Shown here: one piece after another, positions 53,903-62,685 of the stretch
Layout of the letters: each line of letters begins with the position of its first letter
Numbering within the stretch: the stretch's first letter is position 1
Translations under genes and position numbers: made by a program
NCBI RefSeq assembly: GCF_031585635.1
Contig: NZ_CP134196.1
Coordinates: 2,885,898-2,949,897, forward strand
From: Paraburkholderia sp. FT54
GTDB taxonomy: Bacteria; Pseudomonadota; Gammaproteobacteria; Burkholderiales; Burkholderiaceae
Direction of reading: 5' to 3'
DNA length: 64,000 bases
The notes under the pieces: model-generated
The model's database searches: none
Told to the model about the DNA's origin: nothing
Seen by the model: the letters and a program-made list of their open reading frames with translations, nothing else

Positions 53903-54788
53903 CTCCCGAAAACCCTCACCTTTAGCCTGACTTGCCGCTGATTTACACGCCGGGCGCGACCATCATGCCGCGCTCGGCCGCACCGAGTTCGCCGTGCGGC
54001 ACGAACACATAGCCGCGTCCCCATACGGTTTGCACGTAGCGCGGCTCGGAAAGATCGATTTCGATCAACCGGCGCAACCGCCAGATCCACACATCCAGGC
54101 TGCGCCCTTGATGCAGCACGGTGTTGCCGCGCAGTTTCTCGTTGAGTTGCACGCGCGTGCGCACGGTCATCGCGTGATTGACCGCTCCTGAAAAACCTCA
54201 CCTTTGGCACGGAGCGCTTGGGGTTCAGCGCAAGTAACGCGTCGGAACGCTCCCGAAAACGCTCACCTTTCGCGCTTGGGGGCAGGCCGCAAAGCCATGC
54301 TGGGCGTGGTATGGGTGCACCGGAACACGCCACTCCCGCAAACCCTCACCTTTAAAAGCGGCGGAGTAATTTGCATACCCAGGTAAGCGGCCGTGCGCGT
54401 GCGGGCCTTTGCACGTGACGCAGATGCGCGATTCGCGCGAGCGATGGATGTTGTGATCGATGTATGCGGGTCATTGCGACCCCATCGGTCGATACAGAGC
54501 GGCCTGGTGAGTGCGGATCGAGTTTGCCACTCACCGTTTCCAATCCGCGGCTCGTGAGCAGGGAAAGCGCGCCCGCCGCGACAAACCAGGCTTTGTGGTG
54601 ACCGTCTCGTGAATTCCCGCAGGGTCCCGAATATTCTCACCTTTGAACAGCGAGCGCGTTCGGAACCCCGGCCTCGATCAACGCTCCGGCCGGTTTTTAC
54701 GCGTATACCGCGTGTTTCGACAGCCGCGGTGACCGCGGAACCGACTCAAAAACCCGCCCGCGCGCAGCTCCCGAAAACTCTCACCTTT
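53903..54788 (+). repeat. Dispersed 21-nt repeat, cluster C (6 copies)
   Basis: Six plus-strand copies of TCCCGAAAAC-n-CTCACCTTT or close variants: 53903-53923, 54185-54205, 54250-54270, 54333-54353, 54624-54644 and 54768-54788. Copies start right after the SDR stop and end 26 bases before the cheY stop. Apart from the response-regulator fragment at 53943-54170 the interval has no gene. Confidence 0.8.
53943..54170 (-). pseudogene. Truncated OmpR-family response regulator (C-terminal DNA-binding part only)
   Basis: 75 codons ending in the winged-helix tail of OmpR/PhoB regulators: LNEKLRGNTVLHQGRSLDVW then IWRLRRLIEIDLSEPRYVQT and VWGRGYVFVPHGE. The receiver domain and first helices of the effector domain are missing; 14 bases upstream of its start a dispersed repeat (54185-54205) begins. 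It has no Shine-Dalgarno. It is the decayed 3' end of a response regulator. Confidence 0.7.
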
Positions 54789-54813
54789 GCGTGCGCTTGC
54801 CGCGCACAGGCGC

Positions 54814-55179
54814 CTAGCCCGCCAGTTTGCGGAACGTTTCCAGCACCGCGTCGCCCTTGAACGGCTTGACGATCCACCCCTTCACGCCCGCCGCCTTACC
54901 GCGCTCCTTCATTGCCGGGCTGCTCTCGGTTGTCAGCATGATGACGTTGACGGTCTTGTTCGCGAGTTCGCCGCGAATCTTCTCGACCATCGTCAGGCCA
55001 TCCATATTCGGCATGTTGACGTCGCTGATCACCAGCTTGATGCCGGGGCTGGCCTTCAGCTTGGCGAGGCCGTCCTTGCCGTCCACCGCCGTGTCGACGT
55101 CCAGACCGTTCTTCTTCAGAAAGCCCGCCACTTCGTCGCGCACCGTGCTCGAATCATCCACCACCAGAATTTTCGACAT
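54814..55179 (-). CDS. CheY-like single-domain response regulator
   Basis: 121 residues, a stand-alone receiver: acidic pair DD at 8-9, phospho-acceptor Asp53 in VISDVNMPNMDGL, Thr83 in MLTTESS and Lys105 in IVKPFKG. It is closest in look to CheY paralogues of accessory chemosensory systems (SKILVVDDSSTVRDEV). Start at 55179 after AGGAAAA. It is the last gene of a five-gene operon with two CheX-like proteins, an MCP-type fragment and a CheA-like kinase, and is the likely phosphate acceptor of that kinase. Confidence 0.92.
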   Translation of the reverse strand: MSKILVVDDSSTVRDEVAGFLKKNGLDVDTAVDGKDGLAKLKASPGIKLVISDVNMPNMDGLTMVEKIRGELANKTVNVIMLTTESSPAMKERGKAAGVKGWIVKPFKGDAVLETFRKLAG

Positions 55180-55199
55180 GTTTTTTCCTATGACAACAT

Positions 55200-56171
55200 T
55201 CAGAACAGATCCAGTTCGCCCGCCTCGACCATTGCGCCGACGTCGTCCGCGACTTCCTTGAAGTCTTCCGGCGACCAGCTCAGGCTGAACACAAAACGTT
55301 GATGCAATTTGACCGCACGGTTCGACTGCGGGTCCTTCAACCAATACGTGAAGCACAGTTGCGGATTGCCGCTGCCGAACGAGATGTACTTGTGCTTGTG
55401 ATTCACGAGCAGCGGCACCTGCACCTGGCTGCGCGCCCAGGCGTCCGCATCGCCGACATAGCGGTTCTTGAAGGAACCCCAGATCAGGTTCGTCACTTCG
55501 CCGAGCACGCTGTTCAGGTCGCGGAAATCCGCTTCGCCGTGTCGCGCGTTGTCGATCATCTTGTAACGATCGAGCAGTTCGAGAATCGGCGTCTCTTCGG
55601 CCTGCATCATCATGTAGCCGCGGCACCATGCGCTTTCCAGCGGAATCAGGCTGAACACCTCGCCGAAGATGATGCGGTCACGCACGATATATGGCGTGTC
55701 GCACGTGATGGTGAGTTCCTTGAACACGTCGCCGAGAATCGCTTGCGTCATGTCGGCGATGCCGCGCACCAGTGCGTTCGGATAGTCCAGGCTGAAGATG
55801 TAGTCGTCGATCACCTGGCGCAGCGGCGCCATATCGTGCGCGACGTACGCCGCGCAGATCACACGTCGCAAGCTCTCCGGCAAACCGTCCATGCCTGGGT
55901 CGTCGTCCCGACGCATGATGATCGGCAACTCGGGACGCACCGCGTTGATCCTGATCGCGATCTCGGCACTCGCCTCCGGCGAGCCACCGTAACGCTCGGC
56001 AAACAGCACCGCGCCCAGATCGATGTTCGAGCGCAGCACCGATTGCAGGCGGTTCTTGCCGACCTTCACGCCGACCAGATTGTTCTCGTCGCAAAAGCGC
56101 TTCAGCGCTTCCTTGTGCGCCGGGCAGTCGTCCAGCACCAGCACCTTGCTGACCGGCTTGTTCATGTTCAT
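55200..56171 (-). CDS. CheX-like protein with N-terminal receiver-like domain
   Basis: 323 residues. The first 120 resemble a receiver (VSKVLVLDDCPAHKEALKRF; LGAVLFAERYGG; RPELPIIMRRDDDPG) in which the phospho-Asp position is not preserved, so it is probably inactive. The rest is a CheX/CheC-type domain with the phosphatase motif ExxN in VLGEVTNLIWGSFKNRY. CheX removes phosphate from CheY-P. The ATG at 56171 follows CAGGAACGCGAC. It sits between the other CheX-like gene and cheY; gaps are 20-40 bases. Its ending GELDLF resembles that of the next protein (GELELF). Confidence 0.82.
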   Translation of the reverse strand: MNMNKPVSKVLVLDDCPAHKEALKRFCDENNLVGVKVGKNRLQSVLRSNIDLGAVLFAERYGGSPEASAEIAIRINAVRPELPIIMRRDDDPGMDGLPESLRRVICAAYVAHDMAPLRQVIDDYIFSLDYPNALVRGIADMTQAILGDVFKELTITCDTPYIVRDRIIFGEVFSLIPLESAWCRGYMMMQAEETPILELLDRYKMIDNARHGEADFRDLNSVLGEVTNLIWGSFKNRYVGDADAWARSQVQVPLLVNHKHKYISFGSGNPQLCFTYWLKDPQSNRAVKLHQRFVFSLSWSPEDFKEVADDVGAMVEAGELDLF

Positions 56172-56208
56172 GTCGCGTTCCTGCTCACAGCGGCTATACA
56201 TTTCACGG

Positions 56209-56751
56209 TCAGAACAACTCCAGTTCGCCGCTGGTTTCTTCGACCACACTCGTATCGGCGACGAAGTCGAGCGGCGCATGCGCGCACACGCACACCGTCG
56301 CGGCAAGCCGCACGCTGCCGTCGAGCGTGACCGAATACGACGACAGCAGAGCCGGCTTCAATTCATGCAGATGCGGCAGGCAACGCGCGTTCAGCACGTA
56401 AGGCGTCGACATGCCGAGGTCGGGAAAATAGCGCAGCAACTCCTGATTCATCGCCCCGCAACACAGGTTGCAAATTTCCAGAAAGGCTTCCTGGAAGGGC
56501 CGCTCGTCGGCGGCGTCTTTCAGGTAATAGCCGCGTGTGCTGTCGTCTTCGTTGAAGTGAAGAATCAGCAGCAGTCTGAACACAATCGACGAAATGGTCA
56601 GCACGACCACTTGCGTGTCTTTGGATACGCCGACACTGGCGTCGGCTATCGGCGCGATCTCGCACAGATCGCCTGAATCCAGCGGTAAGCGCGCCTGCGC
56701 GGCCTTGCGGAAAATGCGCTCGAAGCTGTCCTTGGCGTGGGCCGAAATCAC
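56209..56751 (-). CDS. CheX-like phosphatase domain protein
   Basis: 180 residues, a stand-alone CheX/CheC-like domain with ExxN in FLEICNLCCGAMNQELLRYF. The C-terminus SGELELF echoes GELDLF in the neighbouring larger CheX-like protein, hinting at duplication. Its start overlaps the MCP-type gene end by 4 bases. It probably dephosphorylates the operon's CheY or pairs with the larger CheX-like protein. Confidence 0.78.
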   Translation of the reverse strand: MISAHAKDSFERIFRKAAQARLPLDSGDLCEIAPIADASVGVSKDTQVVVLTISSIVFRLLLILHFNEDDSTRGYYLKDAADERPFQEAFLEICNLCCGAMNQELLRYFPDLGMSTPYVLNARCLPHLHELKPALLSSYSVTLDGSVRLAATVCVCAHAPLDFVADTSVVEETSGELELF

Positions 56752-57482
56752 ACCGCCACCTCGTGCAGCTTCGAATGAAGCTGATTGGCTAGCGACTCGA
56801 CGCTGGCGAGCGACGCTGCGATCATCTTGCCGCCCGCCTGAATGTCCTGAAACGTGGAAGTCGTGGTCAGATCGTTGCGATGCAGGCTGTCGCGATAGCT
56901 CTTCGATAACTCTTCCGAACGCGCGGCGAGCGCGCGCACTTCGCTCGCCACCACCGCGAAGCCGCGGCCGGCCGGCCCCGCACGCGCGGCTTCGATCGAC
57001 GCGTTCAGCGATACGATCACCACATGCCGCACAATCGACGACAGCTCCTGATTCTTCGCGTGCATGTCGTGATTTTGCGTCATCAGCGAAATCATCTGTT
57101 CGTGCCAGCGCTCGAATGTCGCGCCGAGACTCTTCAGACGCTCAGCCTCGCCGGCGATCCGCCCGGCCTGATGCGCCAAATGGTCTTTGTCCTCGGCGGC
57201 CGCTTCCAGTGCCGCGCGCAGCTCGTCGGCGCTGGCTGACTGCTGCGCGAGTTCCTCACGCAACTGCGCGGTCAAGGCATGGAGTTCATGCGCTGCCTGC
57301 TCTCGCTCGCGAATGGCCGCGCCGTGATCGGCGCGCTGCGCCTCGAGCCTGGAGATGTGGGCTTGCGCTTCAGCGCGCAGCCGTGCCGTCAGCTTCGCGC
57401 TATGCACCCTGTGCGCGGCAAATGCCAGCAGCGCGGTCACCGCGCTGCCTGCTGCCACCGCCAATACATACTGTTGAATCAC
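56748..57482 (-). CDS. Membrane-anchored MCP-type signalling protein, short
   Basis: About 244 residues from GTG 57482, which follows AAGGGAAC; an ATG at 57509 adds nine. One N-terminal membrane helix (VLAVAAGSAVTALLAFAAHR), no periplasmic sensor, a long Ala/Glu-rich coiled coil, then the chemoreceptor hairpin tip IVSLNASIEAARAGPAGRGF, AVVASEVRALAARSEEL. It ends about 50 residues after the tip, so the descending half of the cytoplasmic bundle is short and methylation sites are doubtful. Likely a structural or input partner for the membrane kinase encoded upstream. Confidence 0.82.
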   Translation of the reverse strand: MIQQYVLAVAAGSAVTALLAFAAHRVHSAKLTARLRAEAQAHISRLEAQRADHGAAIREREQAAHELHALTAQLREELAQQSASADELRAALEAAAEDKDHLAHQAGRIAGEAERLKSLGATFERWHEQMISLMTQNHDMHAKNQELSSIVRHVVIVSLNASIEAARAGPAGRGFAVVASEVRALAARSEELSKSYRDSLHRNDLTTTSTFQDIQAGGKMIAASLASVESLANQLHSKLHEVAV

Positions 57483-57527
57483 AGCCGTTCCCTTCGAATT
57501 TCGTCGCAACTTACGCCGATGCGGCGC

Positions 57528-59918
57528 TCAGCCCTGCATCGCGTCGAGTTGCAGTGCACCGGCTTCGCCACGCGCTTGCATGCCGAGCGTATCGACGGCG
57601 ACGCTATCCGGCAGGCAGACGATCGTCTGGAACTGACGGAACGCCGCGCCCTTCTGATCGTCGGTAAAGCGCAGTTCGATGCTGCCGTTCGCGCGCTTGA
57701 GGAAATCGCGCACCGCGTCCATGCCGACGCCGCGGCCCGACAGCTCCGTGACCGTTTCCGCGGTCGAGAAGCCCGGCCGGAAAATGAAATCGGCGATGGC
57801 TTCGTCGCTCAGCGCCTTGTCGTGGCTGATCCAGCCGCGTTCCATGGCGATGCCGCGAATGCGTTCGAGCGCGAGGCCGCGGCCATCGTCGCTCAGCGTG
57901 ATCTGCAGCGCGCCGTTGTCCACACCGACCTCGATGCTGATCGTGCCGGTCGGCGCTTTGCCGTGGGCGCTGCGCGCCTCGGCGGTTTCGATACCGTGGT
58001 CCATCGAATTGCGCAGCAGATGCATGAACACATCGTTCAGCGTGCCGCCCACCTGAGCGCGCAGACGGTAGCCGTTGTCGTCGATATGCACGTTCGGCGC
58101 GGGCTTGCCCAATTCATTCGCGAGCGACGGCAACGAGTCCAGCACGCCGGAGAGCGCGTCGCGCACGCTTTCGCTGCCCAGGGCGCGAAGCGTGCGGCGC
58201 AGCGCATCGTGCATCGACTGAAGTTCGTGCAGTTCGCCAGCGTTGGTTTGCTCCAGCATGCTCAGCGTATGCTGGATATGTTCCCTGGCGACCATTACAT
58301 AGTGGCCCGAGTTGGCGGCGTCGTTCGTCTGGCCTTTGCCCTTGCGGCCAAGACTCTGTTCGTTGATCTTCGCGTAGCTTTCGATGGCTTCGCGCACGCG
58401 CGTCAGTTCGCGCATCAGATGCTCCTGATCCCACGAGCGATCCGCGTCCGGTTGGCGCAGTTCATGATAGCTCTGCTCGGTTTCGTGCACGACGTTGGTC
58501 AGATGCTGCAGGTTATAGGTCCGCGCATTGCCCTTGATGGTATGCATGTTGCGGAACAGCTCGGCGATCGCCGCGTGATCCGCCTCCGAATGCTTACGGA
58601 TGATCCGCTCGTTCTCGCTGACAAAGCCGGTCGAGCTCTCGATGAAGTGGTGGAACTTCTCCTCGCTGACCGCGAGAATCTCGCCGATCATGTCGAGGCG
58701 GCGGCGCTGTTCGCTGGCTTGCGCCGCGAGCTTGCGCAATTCGGTGACGTCGCGCACGCAAAGCATCAGGCGCACGATCACGTCGCTTTCATCGGTAATC
58801 GCCGACCAGCTCAGGTCGAGAATCTTCACGCGGCCGTCGGGCATGCGCCTGGAAATCTCGCCGACCAGCAGATGCTGATTGAACGCGAAGTTGATGCAGT
58901 CTTCGCCCAGACACGCATTCGCGGCTGCGTCGACTTGCGAGAGCGCGTCCGAGCCGAGATCCGTATCCGCGAACACCAGATCCATCAGACCGCGCCCGGC
59001 AATATCCTTCGTTTCGAAGATGTCTTCCAGATACGCCGAGTACTCCGCGTGGATCACGGCGCCGTCGATCACGGTGAGAATGCCTTGCGGCATGTTCTGC
59101 AACATCGCCTGAATGTCGGCGGTTTTCTGCTTGAGTTGCGCCGAGCTCTCCTGAATCTTCTCGATCATGCCGTTGAAGGCGACGATCGAATGGCCGATCT
59201 CGTCCAGCCGGCCGACCGGCACGCGCCGCGTGAAATCCTGGCTCGAAGCGATCTCGCTCATCATCGCCTGCATGCGGCTGAGCGGGCGCGTGATCTGGCG
59301 GTAGAGCAGCGAGCCGATGGAGGTCAGCAGAACGATCGCGATGCCCGTAACGACGGCGATTGCCGTGGTCGTGGTCGAGAGCGTGGTGTTCAGCGCGCTG
59401 ATCGCCTCGTCTTTCTCGCGATTCTTCTCGACGCGCAAAGTTTCGACGATCCCTTCGAGTTCATCGCGATACTGCGCGACGTTGGCGAACAGATACGCCT
59501 GCGCGAGTTCGTTCTTGCCATCGGCCTTCATTTTGGCCGTCTCGGCGATCGCGGAGAAATAATTCTCGAGACTGTCGTTGGCTTGCGAGACGAGACCCTT
59601 CTGGGCGTGGCTCGCGGCATCTTGAGCTTGCAGAGCGAGCGCCTGTTGCAGCGAGACCCGCTTCTTCTTCAGTTCGTCCTGTGCCTGGGCGACCATGTTG
59701 GCGTCGGGCGCGTAGACCAGCGTCATCGCGGCGAGCTGCACATCCTTGACTTGCGACACGAGGTCGGCGGAAGCGAGCGCGCTCGGCACAACGCCTTCCG
59801 TCACCTTGCGCACCTCGGCTGCGCTGCCGCGCGTCTGGTAGACAGCGTAGCCGCCGATCGCCGATAAGGCGACGAACATCAGAACAACCAATAGCGTGAT
59901 GCGATGACGAATAGTCAT
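57528..59918 (-). CDS. Membrane-bound CheA-like sensor kinase (4HB-HAMP-PAS-HPt-HATPase)
   Basis: 796 residues. TM1 (7-27), periplasmic four-helix-bundle-like sensor (30-183), TM2 (184-205), HAMP (206-260), PAS (about 270-395), HPt with the phospho-His459 in HTIKGNAR, and a CheA-type ATPase domain with LLRNSMDHGIE (634-644), DDGRGL (677-682) and GRGVGMDAVRDFL (728-740). It stops about 50 residues after the last ATPase motif, so the CheW-like regulatory domain of CheA is missing. It thus joins receptor and kinase in one chain. First gene of the operon with MCP-type, two CheX-like and CheY genes; 275 AT-rich bases upstream hold its promoter. Confidence 0.9.
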   Translation of the reverse strand: MTIRHRITLLVVLMFVALSAIGGYAVYQTRGSAAEVRKVTEGVVPSALASADLVSQVKDVQLAAMTLVYAPDANMVAQAQDELKKKRVSLQQALALQAQDAASHAQKGLVSQANDSLENYFSAIAETAKMKADGKNELAQAYLFANVAQYRDELEGIVETLRVEKNREKDEAISALNTTLSTTTTAIAVVTGIAIVLLTSIGSLLYRQITRPLSRMQAMMSEIASSQDFTRRVPVGRLDEIGHSIVAFNGMIEKIQESSAQLKQKTADIQAMLQNMPQGILTVIDGAVIHAEYSAYLEDIFETKDIAGRGLMDLVFADTDLGSDALSQVDAAANACLGEDCINFAFNQHLLVGEISRRMPDGRVKILDLSWSAITDESDVIVRLMLCVRDVTELRKLAAQASEQRRRLDMIGEILAVSEEKFHHFIESSTGFVSENERIIRKHSEADHAAIAELFRNMHTIKGNARTYNLQHLTNVVHETEQSYHELRQPDADRSWDQEHLMRELTRVREAIESYAKINEQSLGRKGKGQTNDAANSGHYVMVAREHIQHTLSMLEQTNAGELHELQSMHDALRRTLRALGSESVRDALSGVLDSLPSLANELGKPAPNVHIDDNGYRLRAQVGGTLNDVFMHLLRNSMDHGIETAEARSAHGKAPTGTISIEVGVDNGALQITLSDDGRGLALERIRGIAMERGWISHDKALSDEAIADFIFRPGFSTAETVTELSGRGVGMDAVRDFLKRANGSIELRFTDDQKGAAFRQFQTIVCLPDSVAVDTLGMQARGEAGALQLDAMQG

Positions 59919-60193
59919 TTGAACCCCCGAGGCCTGGCCTTCGCGTCAGCCCTCGATAGGAGCCGCGCGTTTTATGCGAACTGTGGTCTGACTTGCAGCG
60001 CTGCGCAGTATTGCGCACGCATATTACTAAGCGATGACTGCAGGCTTTTAGAATGCATTCAACGCGTTAAATTAGTTTCTAAAGTTCCTGGAGAAATCGT
60101 CGTTAGTCAGTACCTTTTTAGATTTTTCGTCTTGTCACCAATTCAACAAACTGCGCGACCAGACTAAAGCTCCATTCGACATGGTGGAGCCTA

Positions 60194-61969
60194 ATGATGA
60201 ATGTCAGCGTCCGCAGCTATCTGTCCCCAACACTCGTGCTACTCGCTTTCGATTGGGCCGAAGGTGGCACGCGCGAAGACTTCCTCGGTTTCGCCATCAA
60301 ACGGACGCCGGGGTTTCTCGCCGCGGATGGACACGAACGCGAAGCCAGCAGCTGGCTGCCCAACCGGTTGACCTTCAAAGGCGCGGTGCCGGACACGCAG
60401 AGGGACGCGCCGTCGAATGAGGCGCCCATTCAGAAATTCATGTGGTGGGATGCGCGGATCGACGAAGCGGATCGTGAGAAGTCGTTCACCTATCTCATCT
60501 ATCCGGTGGTCGGCACGCCGGAGGCGCCACAATTGCTCGACGCGCAAAGGGGCGAATGCAAGCTGACGTTGCCCGCGCATGTGGAAGCGAACGTCGGCTC
60601 GTGGTTCAACCGCGCCGTGGTCAGCTCGCAGGCGTTCGCGCGCAAAGTCGCCGCGCTGCATCTCGCGCCGAATGCGGCGCCGTCGCCGGAGCAGGCATTG
60701 CGCCTGCGCACATGGCTTGCGAACGATCTGCAGGAAGTTTTCGCGCTCACGCTCGATCATGCGCATCGTGCTGCGTCGGCGGTGTACCACCTGACCGATC
60801 CGCTCTGGGCGATTCCCGCCTTCGAGGCTTTCGGCAAGAAGCAGGGCAAAGCATCGCTCGCCATTGTCTACGACTCGCACGAAGTCTTGCAGAAGGGCAA
60901 GCCGCCGGCACCGTCGCCGAATCAACCCGCCGTCGACCAGCTCGCCGACGTCGCCACGTTCGCGCCGCGCGACAAGACGCACATCATGCATGACAAGTTC
61001 ATCGTGGTGGACAGCGGCAATGGCGATGCGTCACCGGCGCGCGTACTGACCGGCTCGGCCAACTTCACCACCGAAGGCATCACGGAGCAGGCGAACGTGC
61101 TCCATCTGTTCGACTCGCCGGAACTGGCCACCTTGTACAGCGAGCGCGCCAAGGCGCTGGCAGGCAATCCAGCCATCGCTGCGACGGCGAAGCTCACGCC
61201 GGGCTGGTCGGAGTCGATTCAGATCGGGAGCGCGAAAGTACGGGTCTGTTTTTCGCCTGAAGCGAAAGACTCGCGTATGCAGATCGACACGATCGTCGAC
61301 GCCATCAACGAAGCGAAACACTCCGTGGTGTTCTGCCTCTTCATGCCGACCGACGCGCCGCTGCGCGATGCATGTTTCGCGGCCGGCGACAAAGGCCGGA
61401 TGATGTTCGGCCTCGTCAACCACATCAGCCCCAAGTCAGCGGAAACGGCGGAAGAGGCGGAGAAAAACGGACAAATCGTCTCGACGACCGCGCTCGCCAA
61501 CATGGAGCTGTATCACCGCGGCCGCGACAAGCACGACGTAATCGACGCGGAGTATTTTTCACCGGCGACCGTGCCGGCAGGCTTCGAACCCGAGTTGCGG
61601 CTTTTCCCGGGCGAACACGCGCCGAGCTACGCGCCCGTCATCATTCACCACAAGTTCCTCGTCATCGATGCGGAGGGCGCCAATCCGGTCGTCTACACGG
61701 GCTCGGCGAATATGAGCAACAACTCGGAACACTTCAACGACGAGAACCTGCTGGAGATTCGCGACCGGCGCATCGCCGGCACCTATCTCGCGGAATTTCT
61801 GCGGCTCTATGAGCACTATCGGGCACGTGCGTTGGCAATACGGCAAAAGAACGACGGCACGCATGAGCGCTTGATGCTCGCGCCAGATGGATCGTGGGCG
61901 AAGAAGTATTTTGTTGCGGACAGCCCGGAAGACAAAGCGCGTGTTGCGCTGGCGCACGGTGGTGATTAA
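60194..61969 (+). CDS. Phospholipase D superfamily protein, two HKD motifs
   Basis: 591 residues, no signal peptide or membrane helix. Two PLD active-site motifs: IMHDKFIVVDSGNG with the following TGSANFT (about 263-300) and IIHHKFLVIDAEGANPVVYT then GSANMSNNSEHFNDEN (about 482-520). The two HKDs would form one active site, acting on a phosphodiester (lipid or nucleic acid) by a covalent His intermediate. The first 200 residues show no known domain. ATG 60194 follows TGGAGCC. Divergent from the chemosensory operon and convergent with the alkylation-repair gene; no immunity or secretion gene is adjacent. Confidence 0.85.
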   Translation: MMNVSVRSYLSPTLVLLAFDWAEGGTREDFLGFAIKRTPGFLAADGHEREASSWLPNRLTFKGAVPDTQRDAPSNEAPIQKFMWWDARIDEADREKSFTYLIYPVVGTPEAPQLLDAQRGECKLTLPAHVEANVGSWFNRAVVSSQAFARKVAALHLAPNAAPSPEQALRLRTWLANDLQEVFALTLDHAHRAASAVYHLTDPLWAIPAFEAFGKKQGKASLAIVYDSHEVLQKGKPPAPSPNQPAVDQLADVATFAPRDKTHIMHDKFIVVDSGNGDASPARVLTGSANFTTEGITEQANVLHLFDSPELATLYSERAKALAGNPAIAATAKLTPGWSESIQIGSAKVRVCFSPEAKDSRMQIDTIVDAINEAKHSVVFCLFMPTDAPLRDACFAAGDKGRMMFGLVNHISPKSAETAEEAEKNGQIVSTTALANMELYHRGRDKHDVIDAEYFSPATVPAGFEPELRLFPGEHAPSYAPVIIHHKFLVIDAEGANPVVYTGSANMSNNSEHFNDENLLEIRDRRIAGTYLAEFLRLYEHYRARALAIRQKNDGTHERLMLAPDGSWAKKYFVADSPEDKARVALAHGGD

Positions 61970-61989
61970 GACGCGTGCGTTCGAAGGCG

Positions 61990-62685
61990 TCACCGAATCG
62001 CCGGAAGATGCTTCGACGCCTCGCGCAAGGTGAGCGGCGAGATAAGGTTCCGCGACGCCGACAGAAAACCGCTCACCGCTTCGGGCGCGTGCCGCGCGTA
62101 GTCTCGCAACGCCCAGCCGATCGCCTTGCGGATGAAGAAGTCGCTTTCGCCGGCCAGCGAACGTGCGTAGGCGAAGAGGCGATCTTCGTCCGTATGTTCG
62201 CGCCAGCCGAGTTGATGAATCATCGCGATGCGCCGCACCCACAGCGATTCGTGCTGAAGCGCGGCGTCCATCGTGGCCTGCGCCTGCGGCGTCCCGACTC
62301 GCGCCGCTTTCAACACGTCGCCGACCACGGCCGCTAGCGGATCGACCGAATCCCACCACGAAGCATGCTGCGCGATGGTCAGCAGATGCGCGATGTCGGC
62401 CAATGCCAGCGTCTTCCAGTTGCGCGCCAGTAGATCCGTCGCGACGTACTGGTATTCGCGGGCCGGCATCGTCCATAAGAGATTGGCGCACGCCAGCAGG
62501 TGATCGGCGTTTTCCACCGGCAGCCGCCTGAAAACCGGCGTTGCCGCTTGCCGCCGCAACGGCGTCGGCACGCCAATAAAGTCGAACTGGTGGCGCATAT
62601 AGGCGCGCATGGCGAGCGCTCGCTCCGCGTCGGCGTGCGGAGCGAGCGCGGCCTTGATTTCCTTGGTGAAAGCGTGGGGCGTCAT
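61990..62685 (-). CDS. AlkD-type DNA alkylation repair protein
   Basis: 231 residues, a HEAT-like helical repeat protein. HQFDFIGVPTPLRRQAA, REYQYVATDLLARNWKTL, ASWWDSVDPLAAVVG (active-site Trp-Asp region), WVRRIAMIHQL and FIRKAIGWALRDYAR match the AlkD DNA glycosylase family, which excises cationic alkylated purines without base flipping. Start at 62685 overlaps the DUF1398 gene stop (ATGA), so the two are coupled. Confidence 0.88.
   Translation of the reverse strand: MTPHAFTKEIKAALAPHADAERALAMRAYMRHQFDFIGVPTPLRRQAATPVFRRLPVENADHLLACANLLWTMPAREYQYVATDLLARNWKTLALADIAHLLTIAQHASWWDSVDPLAAVVGDVLKAARVGTPQAQATMDAALQHESLWVRRIAMIHQLGWREHTDEDRLFAYARSLAGESDFFIRKAIGWALRDYARHAPEAVSGFLSASRNLISPLTLREASKHLPAIR

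Noticed and set aside
53903..54788. CRISPR array
   Set aside because: Repeats are degenerate, with spacers from about 40 to 270 bases and no cas genes.
55180..55629. N-terminal extension of CheY
   Set aside because: Out-of-frame reading of the CheX-like gene; CheY begins MSKILVVDD after AGGAAAA.
57279..59867. 862-codon plus-strand frame opposite the CheA-like kinase
   Set aside because: Longer than the real gene but lacks any domain; the minus-strand kinase has full HPt and ATPase motifs.
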